A stretch of DNA of 64,000 nt from Kaistella flava (ex Peng et al. 2021) (GCF_015191005.1 NZ_CP040442.1:1116001-1180000), one strand, 5' to 3'; shown: positions 36,540 through 45,648, counted from the stretch's first letter. The notes: generated by a model not told the origin, from the sequence alone. Made by a program: numbers and translations.

Positions 36540-39320
36540 CTATACTGCCAGTACTTTTTTTACAAAATTAATTTCATCAGAAAATAGCTCTCTAACTTTA
36601 ATCATTTTAGAGTCTTTCAAATCGTTGTTATCAAAATTCTTTTTAGAAAAATTTTCGTTGTAGTTTGTTCCAGTCGTAACCTCTTTAATCAATTTTTGAT
36701 TTTCAGTTTCTCCCAGAGCATTTATTTTTGCGTCAATCATTCTTTTAAATTCTTCCTGAAGCTTGCGTCGCTTAAAATCATCAAATGCTTCGTCTCTATA
36801 GTGGCCTAATTCAATCCAGTAATCTTCGATGGGGTCGCCCTGTTCTTCGCTATAGGCCATATATTTTTCACCGTCAAATTTGATAAAATCATAGATAAAA
36901 CCAGTTACCCAATATTCCAAATTATGATCTTCCCGTTTAGTAGGATAAATGTCAAAATTTTCTCGCTGCATTCTTAACAGCCAATTTGCATCTATATGGT
37001 GGCTGATATTACTAATCTTACTTTTCTCTCCGTACAAAGGCATATTGGAAACTGCATAAATCGGAACCGTTGCTTCCATTCTATAGATTACAATCCGATC
37101 ATCCATATTAGTGGAATTGAAATCTGCTTTCTGATTCGCTTCAAGAAGATTCACAAATAAATTATCTTTTACAAATACTGAATTATTACTATTAGGAACG
37201 CCTACGATAAAAGCTTCATGATGTTGCCTGCTGACAACGTGACCTTGATAATTGTAGGACCACAAAGGGTTAGATTTGGTAATTAACTCCTTAATCATTT
37301 CATTTAATTTCTCAGGAGTGTACGTTGACAAAACATCATCAATTTTTCGATTTCTGAACTCCAGAGCTTTTGGTAATTCTTTTGAAAAACCCCAAAATGA
37401 ATCTTTTATTAGTTTATCAGAAATTTCTGCGAAATTAAAAATTCCCTTATCGTTGGTATGACTGGAAAAGCTTTTTATATAATCACCTACGCTAATGTCC
37501 TCATCTAAAACTACCACCGTATTTACAAAATCTCTGTGTAATTCTTTTACGAATTTCTTTGGTTCCTCATTGATTTGGTTTTGTAACCCTATGAACTGAG
37601 ATTCACAATCTTCAGCAACTTTCTTCAGCTTATATTTGATGTCCTTAACTTTAGTATACTCTTTATCAATTGTTAATAATAAATTATTGAAAAAGGTTAT
37701 TGCATATTGACGTCTTATGTGCTCATGAATATTGCCTGCAACTAAATTTACAGACTGTATCACATCGCTCTTAGTATTTTTTAAGGTTGAACCCAGTTTT
37801 CTCTGCATAAATCCGAGATCTTTTAATTCCGAAATAGTTTGATTTAACTGATTTCTAAATAGCTCATCATTATTGTGTTTCTCATCTCTCTCTTCTTTCA
37901 TTTCATTTAAGAAAAGATTGACATGCTTCGTTAAGGCATTTAAAAAACGTTCTACATTTCCAACTCCGTAAGGTTTGTTAATATGTTCAATAACAAAATC
38001 ATTTAACTTTTTATTTACATCAGTTTCTTTGGAATTAAAATTATCTTCAATATCTGTTTTAGCAGACTCAGAAACATTGCCTAAATACGCTTTTATCTCA
38101 TTTTCTACAGATTTCTCATCTTGAATAAAGGAATACTGGATTTTAGGATTTGCCGATAAGAGAGAATCGATTAAATCATTATTTTCATCTCCATTATTTT
38201 CTCTTATTTTGGCATCAGTAATAAAAATATCGTCTAAATTGAAAGAGTCTGTTTCCGCTGCAATCAAATTGTTGATAATGCTTACAGATGCTTTGTGCGC
38301 ATAAATATTCCCTAATTTATTACCATCGTAATAAAGTTCACTTAATCCTAATCCACAAGCCCAGGAATGTTTGTTTGCTACTTTCATAGAACCTCCTGCA
38401 ATTACGGTTTTCACGTTATCATATGAGCTTGACATTCCACCACTTAATTCACTAGCTCCCGTAAACATAGCAAGACCAATGAGTTCACTTAAATCATTTA
38501 CTTTGGTGTAGGTGTTGGCATTTTTATCACTATTATTTATGGTAAATACTAAATCAAATGGAGGAGATTCAACTTGAATAGTTTTGTTAGCATATTTAAT
38601 CTCCAGAGGTTTTTTATCATAATTTTGATGCATTAAGTAATCTAAATCATAAAAAGCACCATAACCATTGGGTAAAACATTAGCCATAGCTGGTCCATTC
38701 ATCATTGCGTTAAATACATCAGGTAAAATAGCAAACGCAATAGTTGAAACTCCTACATTGGCATTGATGCTTTTAGAGACCTCTTTAACAATGTAAGCAA
38801 TGTCTAAAAAAGTTCCACTACCTGTACCTCCTGCTACAGAAAACATCATATTAATTTCTACGTCATTTCCGTTAACTTTAAATTTCTCATTAGCTATGGA
38901 GTCTGCATTTAATATAGACGTAAGCTTACTCTGAATAGCGTTCTCTATCGCACCGTAATTAAAATGGGTGGCAAATCTACCGTTAGATCTAACTTGTCCG
39001 GCACCATCTGATAAATTAACAAGTAAATCTCTATTTACTTGTGGTACAAAGTCAAACAGTTCTGGTTGCTGCTTAAGAACTTGTTGTGGACCTTTAACCT
39101 GTATATATACAAATTCAGAATTATCTAAACTTATCTTTTTGTCTCCTAAATGGCTGTCTAAGCTAACATTGATACTATCTCCATCAGTGTCAAAAGCAAG
39201 GAATGCAGTCATCGGAGGTATTTCTCCATAGGTATCAATGAATCTTTTTTTTGTGTGTAAAATAGATTTTAATCCTGTGCCGCCTAAACCAATAAATAGA
39301 CTTCTTTTTAATTTTGCCAT
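36540..39320 (-). CDS. tubulin/FtsZ-like GTPase (tubulin-like domain protein)
   Basis: 926 aa. The nucleotide-binding signatures are FIGLGGTGLKSI near residue 9 and the tubulin G-box VAGGTGSGTFLDI near 163. AFDTDGDS near 43 matches the second-strand acidic motif of the family. The N-terminal 350 residues are the tubulin-like domain. The rest is a long helical region with coiled-coil segments (about 440-560) and a unique C-terminus, much longer than FtsZ. Distant FtsZ-like families like this are known from diverse bacteria and have been proposed to remodel membranes together with membrane and vWA proteins, which fits the operon here. Its polymer behaviour and target are unknown. Confidence 0.88.
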   Translation of the reverse strand: MAKLKRSLFIGLGGTGLKSILHTKKRFIDTYGEIPPMTAFLAFDTDGDSINVSLDSHLGDKKISLDNSEFVYIQVKGPQQVLKQQPELFDFVPQVNRDLLVNLSDGAGQVRSNGRFATHFNYGAIENAIQSKLTSILNADSIANEKFKVNGNDVEINMMFSVAGGTGSGTFLDIAYIVKEVSKSINANVGVSTIAFAILPDVFNAMMNGPAMANVLPNGYGAFYDLDYLMHQNYDKKPLEIKYANKTIQVESPPFDLVFTINNSDKNANTYTKVNDLSELIGLAMFTGASELSGGMSSSYDNVKTVIAGGSMKVANKHSWACGLGLSELYYDGNKLGNIYAHKASVSIINNLIAAETDSFNLDDIFITDAKIRENNGDENNDLIDSLLSANPKIQYSFIQDEKSVENEIKAYLGNVSESAKTDIEDNFNSKETDVNKKLNDFVIEHINKPYGVGNVERFLNALTKHVNLFLNEMKEERDEKHNNDELFRNQLNQTISELKDLGFMQRKLGSTLKNTKSDVIQSVNLVAGNIHEHIRRQYAITFFNNLLLTIDKEYTKVKDIKYKLKKVAEDCESQFIGLQNQINEEPKKFVKELHRDFVNTVVVLDEDISVGDYIKSFSSHTNDKGIFNFAEISDKLIKDSFWGFSKELPKALEFRNRKIDDVLSTYTPEKLNEMIKELITKSNPLWSYNYQGHVVSRQHHEAFIVGVPNSNNSVFVKDNLFVNLLEANQKADFNSTNMDDRIVIYRMEATVPIYAVSNMPLYGEKSKISNISHHIDANWLLRMQRENFDIYPTKREDHNLEYWVTGFIYDFIKFDGEKYMAYSEEQGDPIEDYWIELGHYRDEAFDDFKRRKLQEEFKRMIDAKINALGETENQKLIKEVTTGTNYNENFSKKNFDNNDLKDSKMIKVRELFSDEINFVKKVLAV

Positions 39321-39331
39321 AGTTGTGAGTT

Positions 39332-40234
39332 TTATGAGTATTGTATTTTTATTATATTTTTATTTAACATGATTGTGTATTCGCTAAACTTGTCCAGGTT
39401 AGCAACAGCTGGTTTGATTGTAACTCCCACAGGTAATTTAATCTTTATTTTATTCGCTCTTCCTGGTCTTAATATTATGTCGTTTGAATAGATTGGGTTC
39501 ACTTCATAAATAATCTTGCCTGTGAATATTCTATTAAATGCACTCTGTTTCTTAATAGTGGAAGTAAAGACAATGAGTTTTGTATTTTGATTAAATGATA
39601 CTCCTCCAAAATAAGGTGAAAGAATTTGAATCTTTCCTCTTTTAAATTTAGGATGTAACATATTGCGAAGGACTAAAAACCAAACTGATAACAAGGCAAG
39701 TATTAAAATCCCAACCCACATTAAACCTTTTTTCAATGGATTCATAACCACTTTATGTGTGGCTTCCCATTTAAAAATACGATCCTCTGATGCGCTGCCC
39801 AAATCTAAATTATTCACAACATCCAATTGATGATTTGAAATGGATAAGAATCCAGAGGTGTAGCCTTTAGGAAAATCAGGAAGCATTTGAATTCCAAGCT
39901 CGAGTTGACCCTTATTTACCTTACTTGAAATCTCAAATTCGTTTGAATCCGATTGTACTCCATTGACGAAAAATCGGATATTTTTATTTTGAATAGGTTT
40001 TTTATTCTCGTCTACCCATTTGATTTTTGCAAACGATTTTTGCTCAACTGCATAATCATTAAAATCATAGTTTAAAGTTTTACTTAAAACAACAGTATCG
40101 CTTTTTACAAATAAAAAGGGTTTGTAATATTTTGCCGTTCCAAAATCAGCAGTTTCTCCCACATAATTTTCATCCTTACAAGAACTTAGAAATAATACAC
40201 TGGTTATTAAAAGTAGAGTAATTCGTTTAATCAT
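39332..40234 (-). CDS. membrane-anchored lipoprotein of the tubulin-like operon
   Basis: 300 aa. A type II signal peptide ends in the lipobox LFLSSC (Cys19). The region to about residue 165 looks periplasmic and beta-rich. A membrane helix (GLMWVGILILALLSVWFLVLR, about 177-197) is followed by a basic cytosolic beta-rich domain. That topology lets it connect a periplasmic partner, such as the secreted vWA protein, to the cytosolic tubulin-like protein. The gene overlaps the vWA gene by 8 nt and ends 11 nt before the tubulin-like gene. Confidence 0.72.
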   Translation of the reverse strand: MIKRITLLLITSVLFLSSCKDENYVGETADFGTAKYYKPFLFVKSDTVVLSKTLNYDFNDYAVEQKSFAKIKWVDENKKPIQNKNIRFFVNGVQSDSNEFEISSKVNKGQLELGIQMLPDFPKGYTSGFLSISNHQLDVVNNLDLGSASEDRIFKWEATHKVVMNPLKKGLMWVGILILALLSVWFLVLRNMLHPKFKRGKIQILSPYFGGVSFNQNTKLIVFTSTIKKQSAFNRIFTGKIIYEVNPIYSNDIILRPGRANKIKIKLPVGVTIKPAVANLDKFSEYTIMLNKNIIKIQYS

Positions 40235-41258
40235 TTTTAGAAAAATTTAGATTCAACACTCTTTCTTTTTTATTACTAACCTGTAGCTGAATAATAGGCT
40301 TCAAAATAATCACTTCAGTAGGGCTGGATAATTTCAATTCTAAAATATTATTTATTGGGTTATTTTTAATTAAGTTAGCAAAAGAAACACCTCCTTTTCT
40401 TTTGAGTTTTAAAATGATTTTGTTGTTCTTTAATTCAGCAGAATTACCGCTCAATTCAAACAAAGTATTATCTGACAAACTTGCATTGATTACCGTCCCT
40501 TTTTTTATATACGCCCAATTATTCGCGTCAAAAGGAATCTCTATTTGGTCGGGATTATCGTGAAGATTGATTTTCAATCGGTTCATTGCGGGCTGAACGA
40601 AAGCGATATTAATATTTGTGCCCTGAGTAACGTATGCATTACATTGACTTTTAATAATGTTAATGATTTTTTGATCTACCGCTGCTGCTGTCAACATCGT
40701 ATAAAATAAGTGAACATCTTTTCCTTGAGAGAATTGACACCAATTTCCCAATGATTTTAACAGCGCATTATTATCAAATGCAACTTGATAATTTCTATTT
40801 TGTGAACTTGGAACAGCTGACTGTTCGCCGTCTGTTAATAGAAATAGATAATTAGTTCTATCAGGATCTATTTGTTTTTTCGCTTTTTCTAAGGCCGAAT
40901 AAATATCAGTATACCCTCCCGGAACGGATTTGATGGTATAAGAATCAATTACTTTTTTCATGTTACCAAAAGCTGCTTGATCGCCTGCTTTAAAAGTCCA
41001 GGAATGTAAAATATCATAGGTATAAGTAGCCTGAAACGGAATTATTGTGACTATTGTATTTGGATCTTTTATATCTCCAATTCCTTTGTATAACTCTTCC
41101 TTAACTTTATCAAAAACATCGAATGGCTTTCCTGCCAATCCCCACATTGATTTTGTGATATCTAACATATAAATACGTTTCTCCTTTTTGAAACTCTGGC
41201 CGAAGCAAAAAATTGGGACGATAAAAAATAAATATATAAGTGCTTTTTTAAAAATCAT
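40227..41258 (-). CDS. secreted vWA domain protein, first gene of the tubulin-like operon
   Basis: 343 aa. The signal peptide is MIFKKALIYLFFIVPIFCFG. The vWA MIDAS motif is LDITKSMWG near residue 33 (DxTxS). GGYTDIYSALEKA near 113 provides the Thr and LLLTDGEQSAVP near 139 the third acidic motif. A beta-rich C-terminal extension (about 235-335) looks like a sandwich domain. It is exported to the periplasm and may sense or bind a ligand in a metal-dependent way. It is the promoter-proximal gene of a four-gene operon (vWA, lipoprotein, tubulin-like, peptidase). Confidence 0.82.
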   Translation of the reverse strand: MIFKKALIYLFFIVPIFCFGQSFKKEKRIYMLDITKSMWGLAGKPFDVFDKVKEELYKGIGDIKDPNTIVTIIPFQATYTYDILHSWTFKAGDQAAFGNMKKVIDSYTIKSVPGGYTDIYSALEKAKKQIDPDRTNYLFLLTDGEQSAVPSSQNRNYQVAFDNNALLKSLGNWCQFSQGKDVHLFYTMLTAAAVDQKIINIIKSQCNAYVTQGTNINIAFVQPAMNRLKINLHDNPDQIEIPFDANNWAYIKKGTVINASLSDNTLFELSGNSAELKNNKIILKLKRKGGVSFANLIKNNPINNILELKLSSPTEVIILKPIIQLQVSNKKERVLNLNFSKND

Positions 41259-41319
41259 TGTAAGTTTTAGTTCTTGTTATTGTCCTAATTAAATAAACAT
41301 AAATACACTGGTAAATAGT

Positions 41320-41327
41320 CAAAGTTA
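41320..41327 (-). promoter_or_regulatory. -7 promoter element of the vWA/tubulin operon
   Basis: On the minus strand the sequence is TAACTTTG, matching TAnnTTTG, 61 nt before the vWA start codon. No good TTTG -33 box lies at the expected distance, so the call is tentative. Confidence 0.35.
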
Positions 41328-41545
41328 AGAAAATTTATGAGTAATAATGAAAAAATTAAATGATATTAGTAAGAAATATTAAATTCTTGTATTTTTAATA
41401 AATGAGAGCAATTATCGAAAAACGACATTTAGTTTGAGCTCCTTTTTTAGTAAAATAATCATTACTATAATTTCTTATCTTTTTTTTAAGCACAGCTTTC
41501 ACATTCATCTAATTTTAACATAATGATAAATATAGTATTAAATCG

Positions 41546-42055
41546 ATGAGTTTAAAAGTACAATTTTGTACAATGCTTATTAAACAAATTACAGATTCCG
41601 GCCAAGCATCAAACTTGGGAAAATTAAATGGAGATACCAGAAAACAACTTCTGACAAGAAGTAGATATTTGCTTTATAAAAGCCAAGAAAAATCGACGGA
41701 ATCACAACAGGGACGTGCAGAAATACTTTTTCAAAACTATCCTGATATAGAAAAAGCGTATGGTTTAACCAATGGATTTCTACAGATTTACGACAAACGA
41801 ACACTAAAAGATGTTGCGATGCTAAAACTGGCACACTGGTTTAGAGAGGTAGAAAATGCGGGCTTTAAGTCTTTTAATACGCTAGTGAGAACCATCATTC
41901 AAGATTATAATGATATTCTAAATTACTTTATCAACAGAAGTACCAATGCAAGTGCCGAATCCTTTAATGCAAAAATAAAAAACTTTAGAATGCAACTTCG
42001 TGGTGTAACGGATAGAAAATTTTTCATCTTCAGATTAACGCAGATTTTTGCTTAG
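41546..42055 (+). pseudogene. truncated ISAon1/ISL3-type transposase (C-terminal remnant)
   Basis: From about residue 28 onward (GDTRKQLLTRSRYLLYK ... to the end) the protein is a close homologue of the C-terminal half of the transposase at 43796-44787, including LKLAHWFREVENAGFKSF and STNASAESFNAKIKNFR. The N-terminal DDE part and the IS left end are missing, so this is a 5'-truncated copy. Its right end is cut off at TTAGCCCC and runs directly into another IS-end-like sequence at 42060, which points to nested insertion and deletion. Confidence 0.85.
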
Positions 42056-42067
42056 CCCCGGATCATG

Positions 42068-43413
42068 TCCAAAACTTGGGGACAAGCTAAAATTTCAGGA
42101 CGGGTCGAACTTCAGAGTTGCAACATCCAGCCTTATACACACCCTCATCCTCCCAAAACTACCCCAGCTCCACCGCAGTTTTCCCTGGCAACAGTAAGCC
42201 ACTTCTGTCAAAAAACCGGATCAGCGCAAATTTCAACAGGCCTTCATCAAAATCAAATCCCTCATTCTCAGGAATGAAAAACGAATCACACGGTAGCAAA
42301 ACCTCAAAAACAGCCTCCACATATCTCAACAAATCCTGCCCAGATTCAGGATTGATGAACCTCAGCGTCACCTCCGCTTTCGTACTTCCCTTAGGAATAC
42401 GGTCGAAAAAGAGCATCCGCTGACCATAATCATATCGGCATCTTTTTCTGTCACTAAGGTTCCAGACAAAACCGCCCAGAATTTCGTTGCCTTCAGCGTG
42501 GAGCAGCCCAAACTCTACCGTCCGATCACCCTTTCCAGACAGCACATCCATCTTCATAACATTGTGTAGCATCTTTGCCATTCTCCCATGAAGTTGGGGA
42601 TCATTCAGATCCTTTACAAACGGCTGAAGAGCACGCCGAAGTCTTCCCCCAAATTTTGAACAGCGCCCAAACTCAGACGCATTATTCCTTACGTTCACAT
42701 ATTTTTCATCCGCCCGTATTTTTTCTCCATCAAATCCGCCAGGTTTCCGCACGATGATCTTGCCGTTCATTTCATAATATGAAAGCCCGCCCAGCTTTCC
42801 GGTAATTTTCAGCACACCTTTGAGTTTCGCCATGGTATTAAAGATTAAAGGATTTAACAAAGATAACCAATCCAATAGATATAGTATGAATACAGTATGC
42901 CAAAGTGCATGTTGACTGCAGGTTAACTCACCACATATCAAAGGATAAAGACATAACCCTCAAAATCGGGTTACCTTTGTTACGTGTATAGTTATATCAG
43001 TATTTATTGAATAATCTGTATAGTTATTTCAGGTCGGATCAAGAACGGGTCACCTAAAATGGTATACTTCATAGATAAAGCATGGATAGTGTATGAGGAG
43101 TGCATGAAAAGTGTACTGAGAAATTCGCCCAAAAAACACAATTTTCATGCAATAGGATCAGTGTAATTTCAGATTTAAATAATCTTCGGTTTTAGACATA
43201 GGACCATAAAACAGCAGCGATTTAATTTTTCCTTTGATTATATTAAAAGAAATATCTAACCATAAAGTTTTTCTGGAAATTGTCTGAGTTCTATGATGTA
43301 TTCACTTCCAAATCTTGCGAAATAGATATTGAAATATTCTTTTATTGAAGATAAGCCACTTCTTTTCTTTTTATTTATCTATTAATAAATTTTCACATGC
43401 TCCAAGTTTTGGA
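42068..43413. mobile_element. possible non-autonomous cassette flanked by ISAon1-type ends
   Basis: A 12-bp perfect inverted repeat, TCCAAAACTTGG (42068-42079) and CCAAGTTTTGGA (43402-43413), flanks about 1.3 kb that carries no transposase. The left repeat lies in a 23-nt stretch (42060-42082) matching 19/23 positions of the left terminal repeat of the adjacent IS. The enclosed segment holds one passenger gene (42159-42833) and about 560 nt without a gene. It could be a cassette moved in trans, or residue of overlapping IS insertions. Confidence 0.4.
42159..42833 (-). CDS. conserved flavobacterial hypothetical protein (MAKLKG family)
   Basis: 224 aa from the ATG at 42833. The start is chosen because KLKGVLKITGKLGGLSYYEMNGK matches a recurring N-terminus of Bacteroidota hypothetical proteins, and the 36-residue upstream extension looks random. 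FGRCSKFGGRLRRALQPF near residue 60 is a second recurring motif. There is no signal peptide. Such proteins are often found beside mobile elements. GC content is visibly higher than that of its neighbours, consistent with transfer. Function is unknown. Confidence 0.68.
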   Translation of the reverse strand: MAKLKGVLKITGKLGGLSYYEMNGKIIVRKPGGFDGEKIRADEKYVNVRNNASEFGRCSKFGGRLRRALQPFVKDLNDPQLHGRMAKMLHNVMKMDVLSGKGDRTVEFGLLHAEGNEILGGFVWNLSDRKRCRYDYGQRMLFFDRIPKGSTKAEVTLRFINPESGQDLLRYVEAVFEVLLPCDSFFIPENEGFDFDEGLLKFALIRFFDRSGLLLPGKTAVELG

Positions 43414-43461
43414 TCAGTCTCAAAACTTGGGGAGAAAGAATAAATTTGATAATTTTGTTAG
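42834..43461. other. intergenic region between passenger gene and IS transposase
   Basis: About 630 nt with no credible gene. It contains the 5' flank of the passenger gene and, near its right end, the inverted IS-end-like repeat (43402-43413) and the left terminal repeat of the neighbouring IS (from 43411). Confidence 0.55.
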
Positions 43462-43815
43462 ATGCTAAACGAAACAGAAGTTCTTAAATTATTACTACCT
43501 GAATTTTTAATTGATCATTTTGAAATTGTGAAATTTGAAGAAATAAATAAAGTTGTGCATCTTTATTTTGAGGAAAAAAATACGATTCCCAAAGAATTTA
43601 CGTCCCTTACTTTGCAATCAAAGGGTTTTCTGCCCGAAATAACGGTAGATGATTTTCCGCTGCGTGGAAAGTCTGTAAAACTCCATATCAAACGCCGAAG
43701 ATGGACAGATGTGAAATCGGGAGACATTATTCAAAGAGATTGGAATCTCATCGCTAAAGGAACTCGCATGACACAGGATTTTGCAGAGTTCTTAAAAAAA
43801 ATCAGCCGATACTAA
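43462..43815 (+). CDS. ISAon1-family transposase N-terminal region protein
   Basis: 117 aa. The pattern LLLPEFLIDHFEIVKFEE..., LHLYFEE-like strand and LTLQSKGFLPEITVDDFPLRGK are typical of the separate N-terminal ORF of ISAon1 elements. KLHIKRRRW marks the DNA-binding end. It ends just after an A8 run (43794-43801) where the downstream frame opens, so ribosomal slippage could join the two parts. Confidence 0.85.
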   Translation: MLNETEVLKLLLPEFLIDHFEIVKFEEINKVVHLYFEEKNTIPKEFTSLTLQSKGFLPEITVDDFPLRGKSVKLHIKRRRWTDVKSGDIIQRDWNLIAKGTRMTQDFAEFLKKISRY

Positions 43816-44787
43816 AGCACTTCCTTGTAAAACCATCGCAGAAATGTATGGCGTGAATGGAAGAAAATTTCAACGACAATATAAAAAAAGCATTAGCGAC
43901 TTTAAAGATTGGGATCAGAAAGAACATGCTGCAGACTGGATCTTATATTCTGAAAACCTCTCTGACCAGCTTTCTTTAGATGAAGTCGCTCTTTCTGACG
44001 GGGAATTGTACACTGTTCTTACCTCCAAAAAAGCAAAGGGCAGAAAAGGAAGTATCGTAGCCATTATTAAAGGAACTCAGAGTGATAAAGTCATTGAACA
44101 AATTCTGAAAATCAGTAGAAAACTCCGACAGAAAGTTAAAGAGATCACACTCGATATGGCAGGTTCAATGAAACTCATTGCTAAAAGATGTTTCCCCAAT
44201 GCCGTGCAGGTTATTGACCGCTTTCATGTTCAAAAGCTCGCCACAGAAGCATTGCAGAACCTCAGAATACAACATCGATGGGAAGCCATTGATTTGGAAA
44301 ACACTTTACTAACCGAGGCAAAGAGAGAAAGAAGAAGCCGGAAATTGAAGTTTTTGAAAATGGTGATACCAGAAAGCAACTCTTGGCAAGGAGCCGATAT
44401 TTACTCTACAAAACCAAAGAAAAGTGGACACCAAGCCAAAACCAAAGAGCGGACATATTATTCTCGCACTATCCCGACTTAGAAAAAGCCTATCATTTAT
44501 CTGATGGGCTGAGAAAAATTTACAATCAAAATATTCAAAAGTCCGTCGCAATGCTCAAATTAGCACATTGGTTCAAAAAGGTAGAAGAATCGGGCTTTAA
44601 ATCATTTTCAGTACTCATGAAAACCATTATGAATCATTACAATGATATTCTCAATTATTTTGATCAGAGAAGCACAAATGCTTCTGCAGAATCTTTTAAT
44701 GCGAAAATAAAAAACTTCAGATTACAACTTCGAGGTGTAAAAGACAAAACATTTTTCTTGTTCAGATTATCTAAACTTTTTGCTTAG
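43796..44787 (+). pseudogene. ISAon1/ISL3-type DDE transposase, frame-disrupted
   Basis: The frame opens at 43796 and reads ADTKALPCKTIAEMYGVNG... with DDE_Tnp_ISL3 features: VDEVALSD-like LSLDEVALSDGELYT and ITLDMAGSMKLIAKRCFPNA, then VIDRFHVQKLA. Near 44350, at a run of five T, the frame shifts by -1, and the rest (GDTRKQLLARSRYLLYK to ...RLSKLFA) continues to 44787. The two pieces overlap and together give a full-length protein, so either a single T was lost or the site is a slippage signal. The homologous remnant at 41546 reads through GDTRK in one frame. Confidence 0.8.
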
Positions 44788-44853
44788 TCCCCAACTTTTG
44801 ATACTGATCCATTGTAACCTTGGGGAGGAGGTGGGGAAGAAATTTCAACAAAA

Positions 44854-44887
44854 AAAATCCCTACAAGTATTAACTTATAGGGATTTT
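44854..44887 (-). terminator. strong hairpin, minus-strand terminator type
   Basis: Ten-bp perfect stem AAAATCCCTA (44854-44863) / TAGGGATTTT (44878-44887). On the minus strand it is followed by a T run. No minus-strand gene ends here, but a tRNA-3'-end-like string (TTCTCCGCCA on the minus strand, 44887-44896) directly precedes it. That suggests the remnant of an integration site. Confidence 0.6.
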
Positions 44888-45306
44888 GGCGGAGAACTAG
44901 GGATCGTTATCAACTCTTTAAATACGTTTACAGACCGGACTTGAGATAGATTTTATAACACCTACTCACCTAATTACTCACCTTGAAAAATGTAGATTTT
45001 TGATTCGTTTTGGTAACTTCAAATTTAGTAAATAAATTAGTTTAAATAAAAAATAAGTTTATTGTTAAATTCGTTCTTTATCCATTGAATAAACCAAATA
45101 ATATTTCATCACTTTTCTTGTTCATAAACTCAAAAACATCTATAACTTCCTCCTTAACCTAGTGTTATAAACAGTTGCAAATTGATTCCAAATAGATAAA
45201 TTTAATCATGTCATATACAGATTCTTCTTTTAAGGCTTTTAAACCTCTGTTATACTAAATAGTGCAAACAGCAGATTCATTTGACAACCTAATTTAGCAA
45301 AAATAA
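44888..45306. other. AT-rich intergenic region upstream of hipBST
   Basis: About 420 nt without a credible gene on either strand. The left end carries the tRNA-tail-like string noted with the hairpin; the rest shows no repeat or hairpin I would call. Confidence 0.5.
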
Positions 45307-45447
45307 AAGTGTATTAAAACACACTTTACCACTGAATTCATTATATATTAATCAAATTCACAATTAAAGTGCACTAAATAGCACTATTGCCATAGTACAT
45401 TAAAAAATTCTTCTTACATTTGTATAAAAGTGCATTATATGACACCA
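45307..45447 (+). promoter_or_regulatory. hipBST promoter and three operator-like inverted repeats
   Basis: Three related repeats with the half-site AAGTG[CT] occur: AAGTGT/ACACTT (45307-45326), AGTGC/GCACT (45368-45385) and a weaker AAGTGC/ACACC (45428-45446). Their centres are about 60 bp apart. TACATTTG (45415-45422) matches the -7 element TAnnTTTG, so transcription would start near 45429, inside the third repeat and only about 10 nt before the HipB ATG. This is the layout expected for autorepression by a HipB dimer. Confidence 0.65.
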
Positions 45448-45648
45448 TTGACGTTAATTGAACAAATTAAAGAACGCAGGCGAGTTTTGGATGTTACGCA
45501 GGAAACATTATCAGAAGTTTCCGGTGTAGGGTTGAGAACAATCAAACAATTCGAAAGTGGAAAAGGAAATCCCACGCTTGAAACAATACAAAAAATTGGA
45601 GATGCTTTAGGCATGGAAATAAAATTTCAAATTAAAAAAACTGAATAA
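45439..45648 (+). CDS. hipB: HipB-like antitoxin/repressor (XRE HTH)
   Basis: 69 aa from the ATG at 45439; an in-frame GTG at 45430 would fall in the operator and before the likely transcript leader. The whole protein is one HTH_XRE domain: LTLIEQIKERRRVLDVTQETLSEVSGVGLRTIKQFESGKGNPTL in outline, with the canonical QETLSEVSGV recognition region. It lacks the long C-terminal arm of some HipB proteins. Family role: DNA-binding autorepressor and part of the antitoxin complex. Its stop overlaps the hipS start (TAATG). Confidence 0.85.
   Translation: MTPLTLIEQIKERRRVLDVTQETLSEVSGVGLRTIKQFESGKGNPTLETIQKIGDALGMEIKFQIKKTE

Larger units (their letters stand above)
43411..44810 (+). mobile_element. 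ISAon1-like insertion sequence with matching terminal inverted repeats
   Basis: The left end (43411-43433) and right end (44788-44810) are inverted repeats matching at 21 of 23 positions, starting GGATCAGT and ending in AACTTGGGGA / AAGTTGGGGA. They enclose two transposase reading frames, giving a 1.4-kb element. The intact ends suggest recent insertion. The transposase frame is interrupted at least once outside the usual two-frame arrangement, so the copy may be inactive. Target-site duplications are not obvious. Confidence 0.8.

Noticed and set aside
42065..42423. Plus-strand ORFs of 70 and 101 codons in the IS debris region
   Set aside because: They lie opposite the C-terminus of the passenger gene and contain low-complexity Ser/Pro/Thr runs expected from antisense frames.
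44887..44960. Complete tRNA gene
   Set aside because: Only the acceptor-end-like string is visible. No T-arm, anticodon arm or D-arm could be folded.
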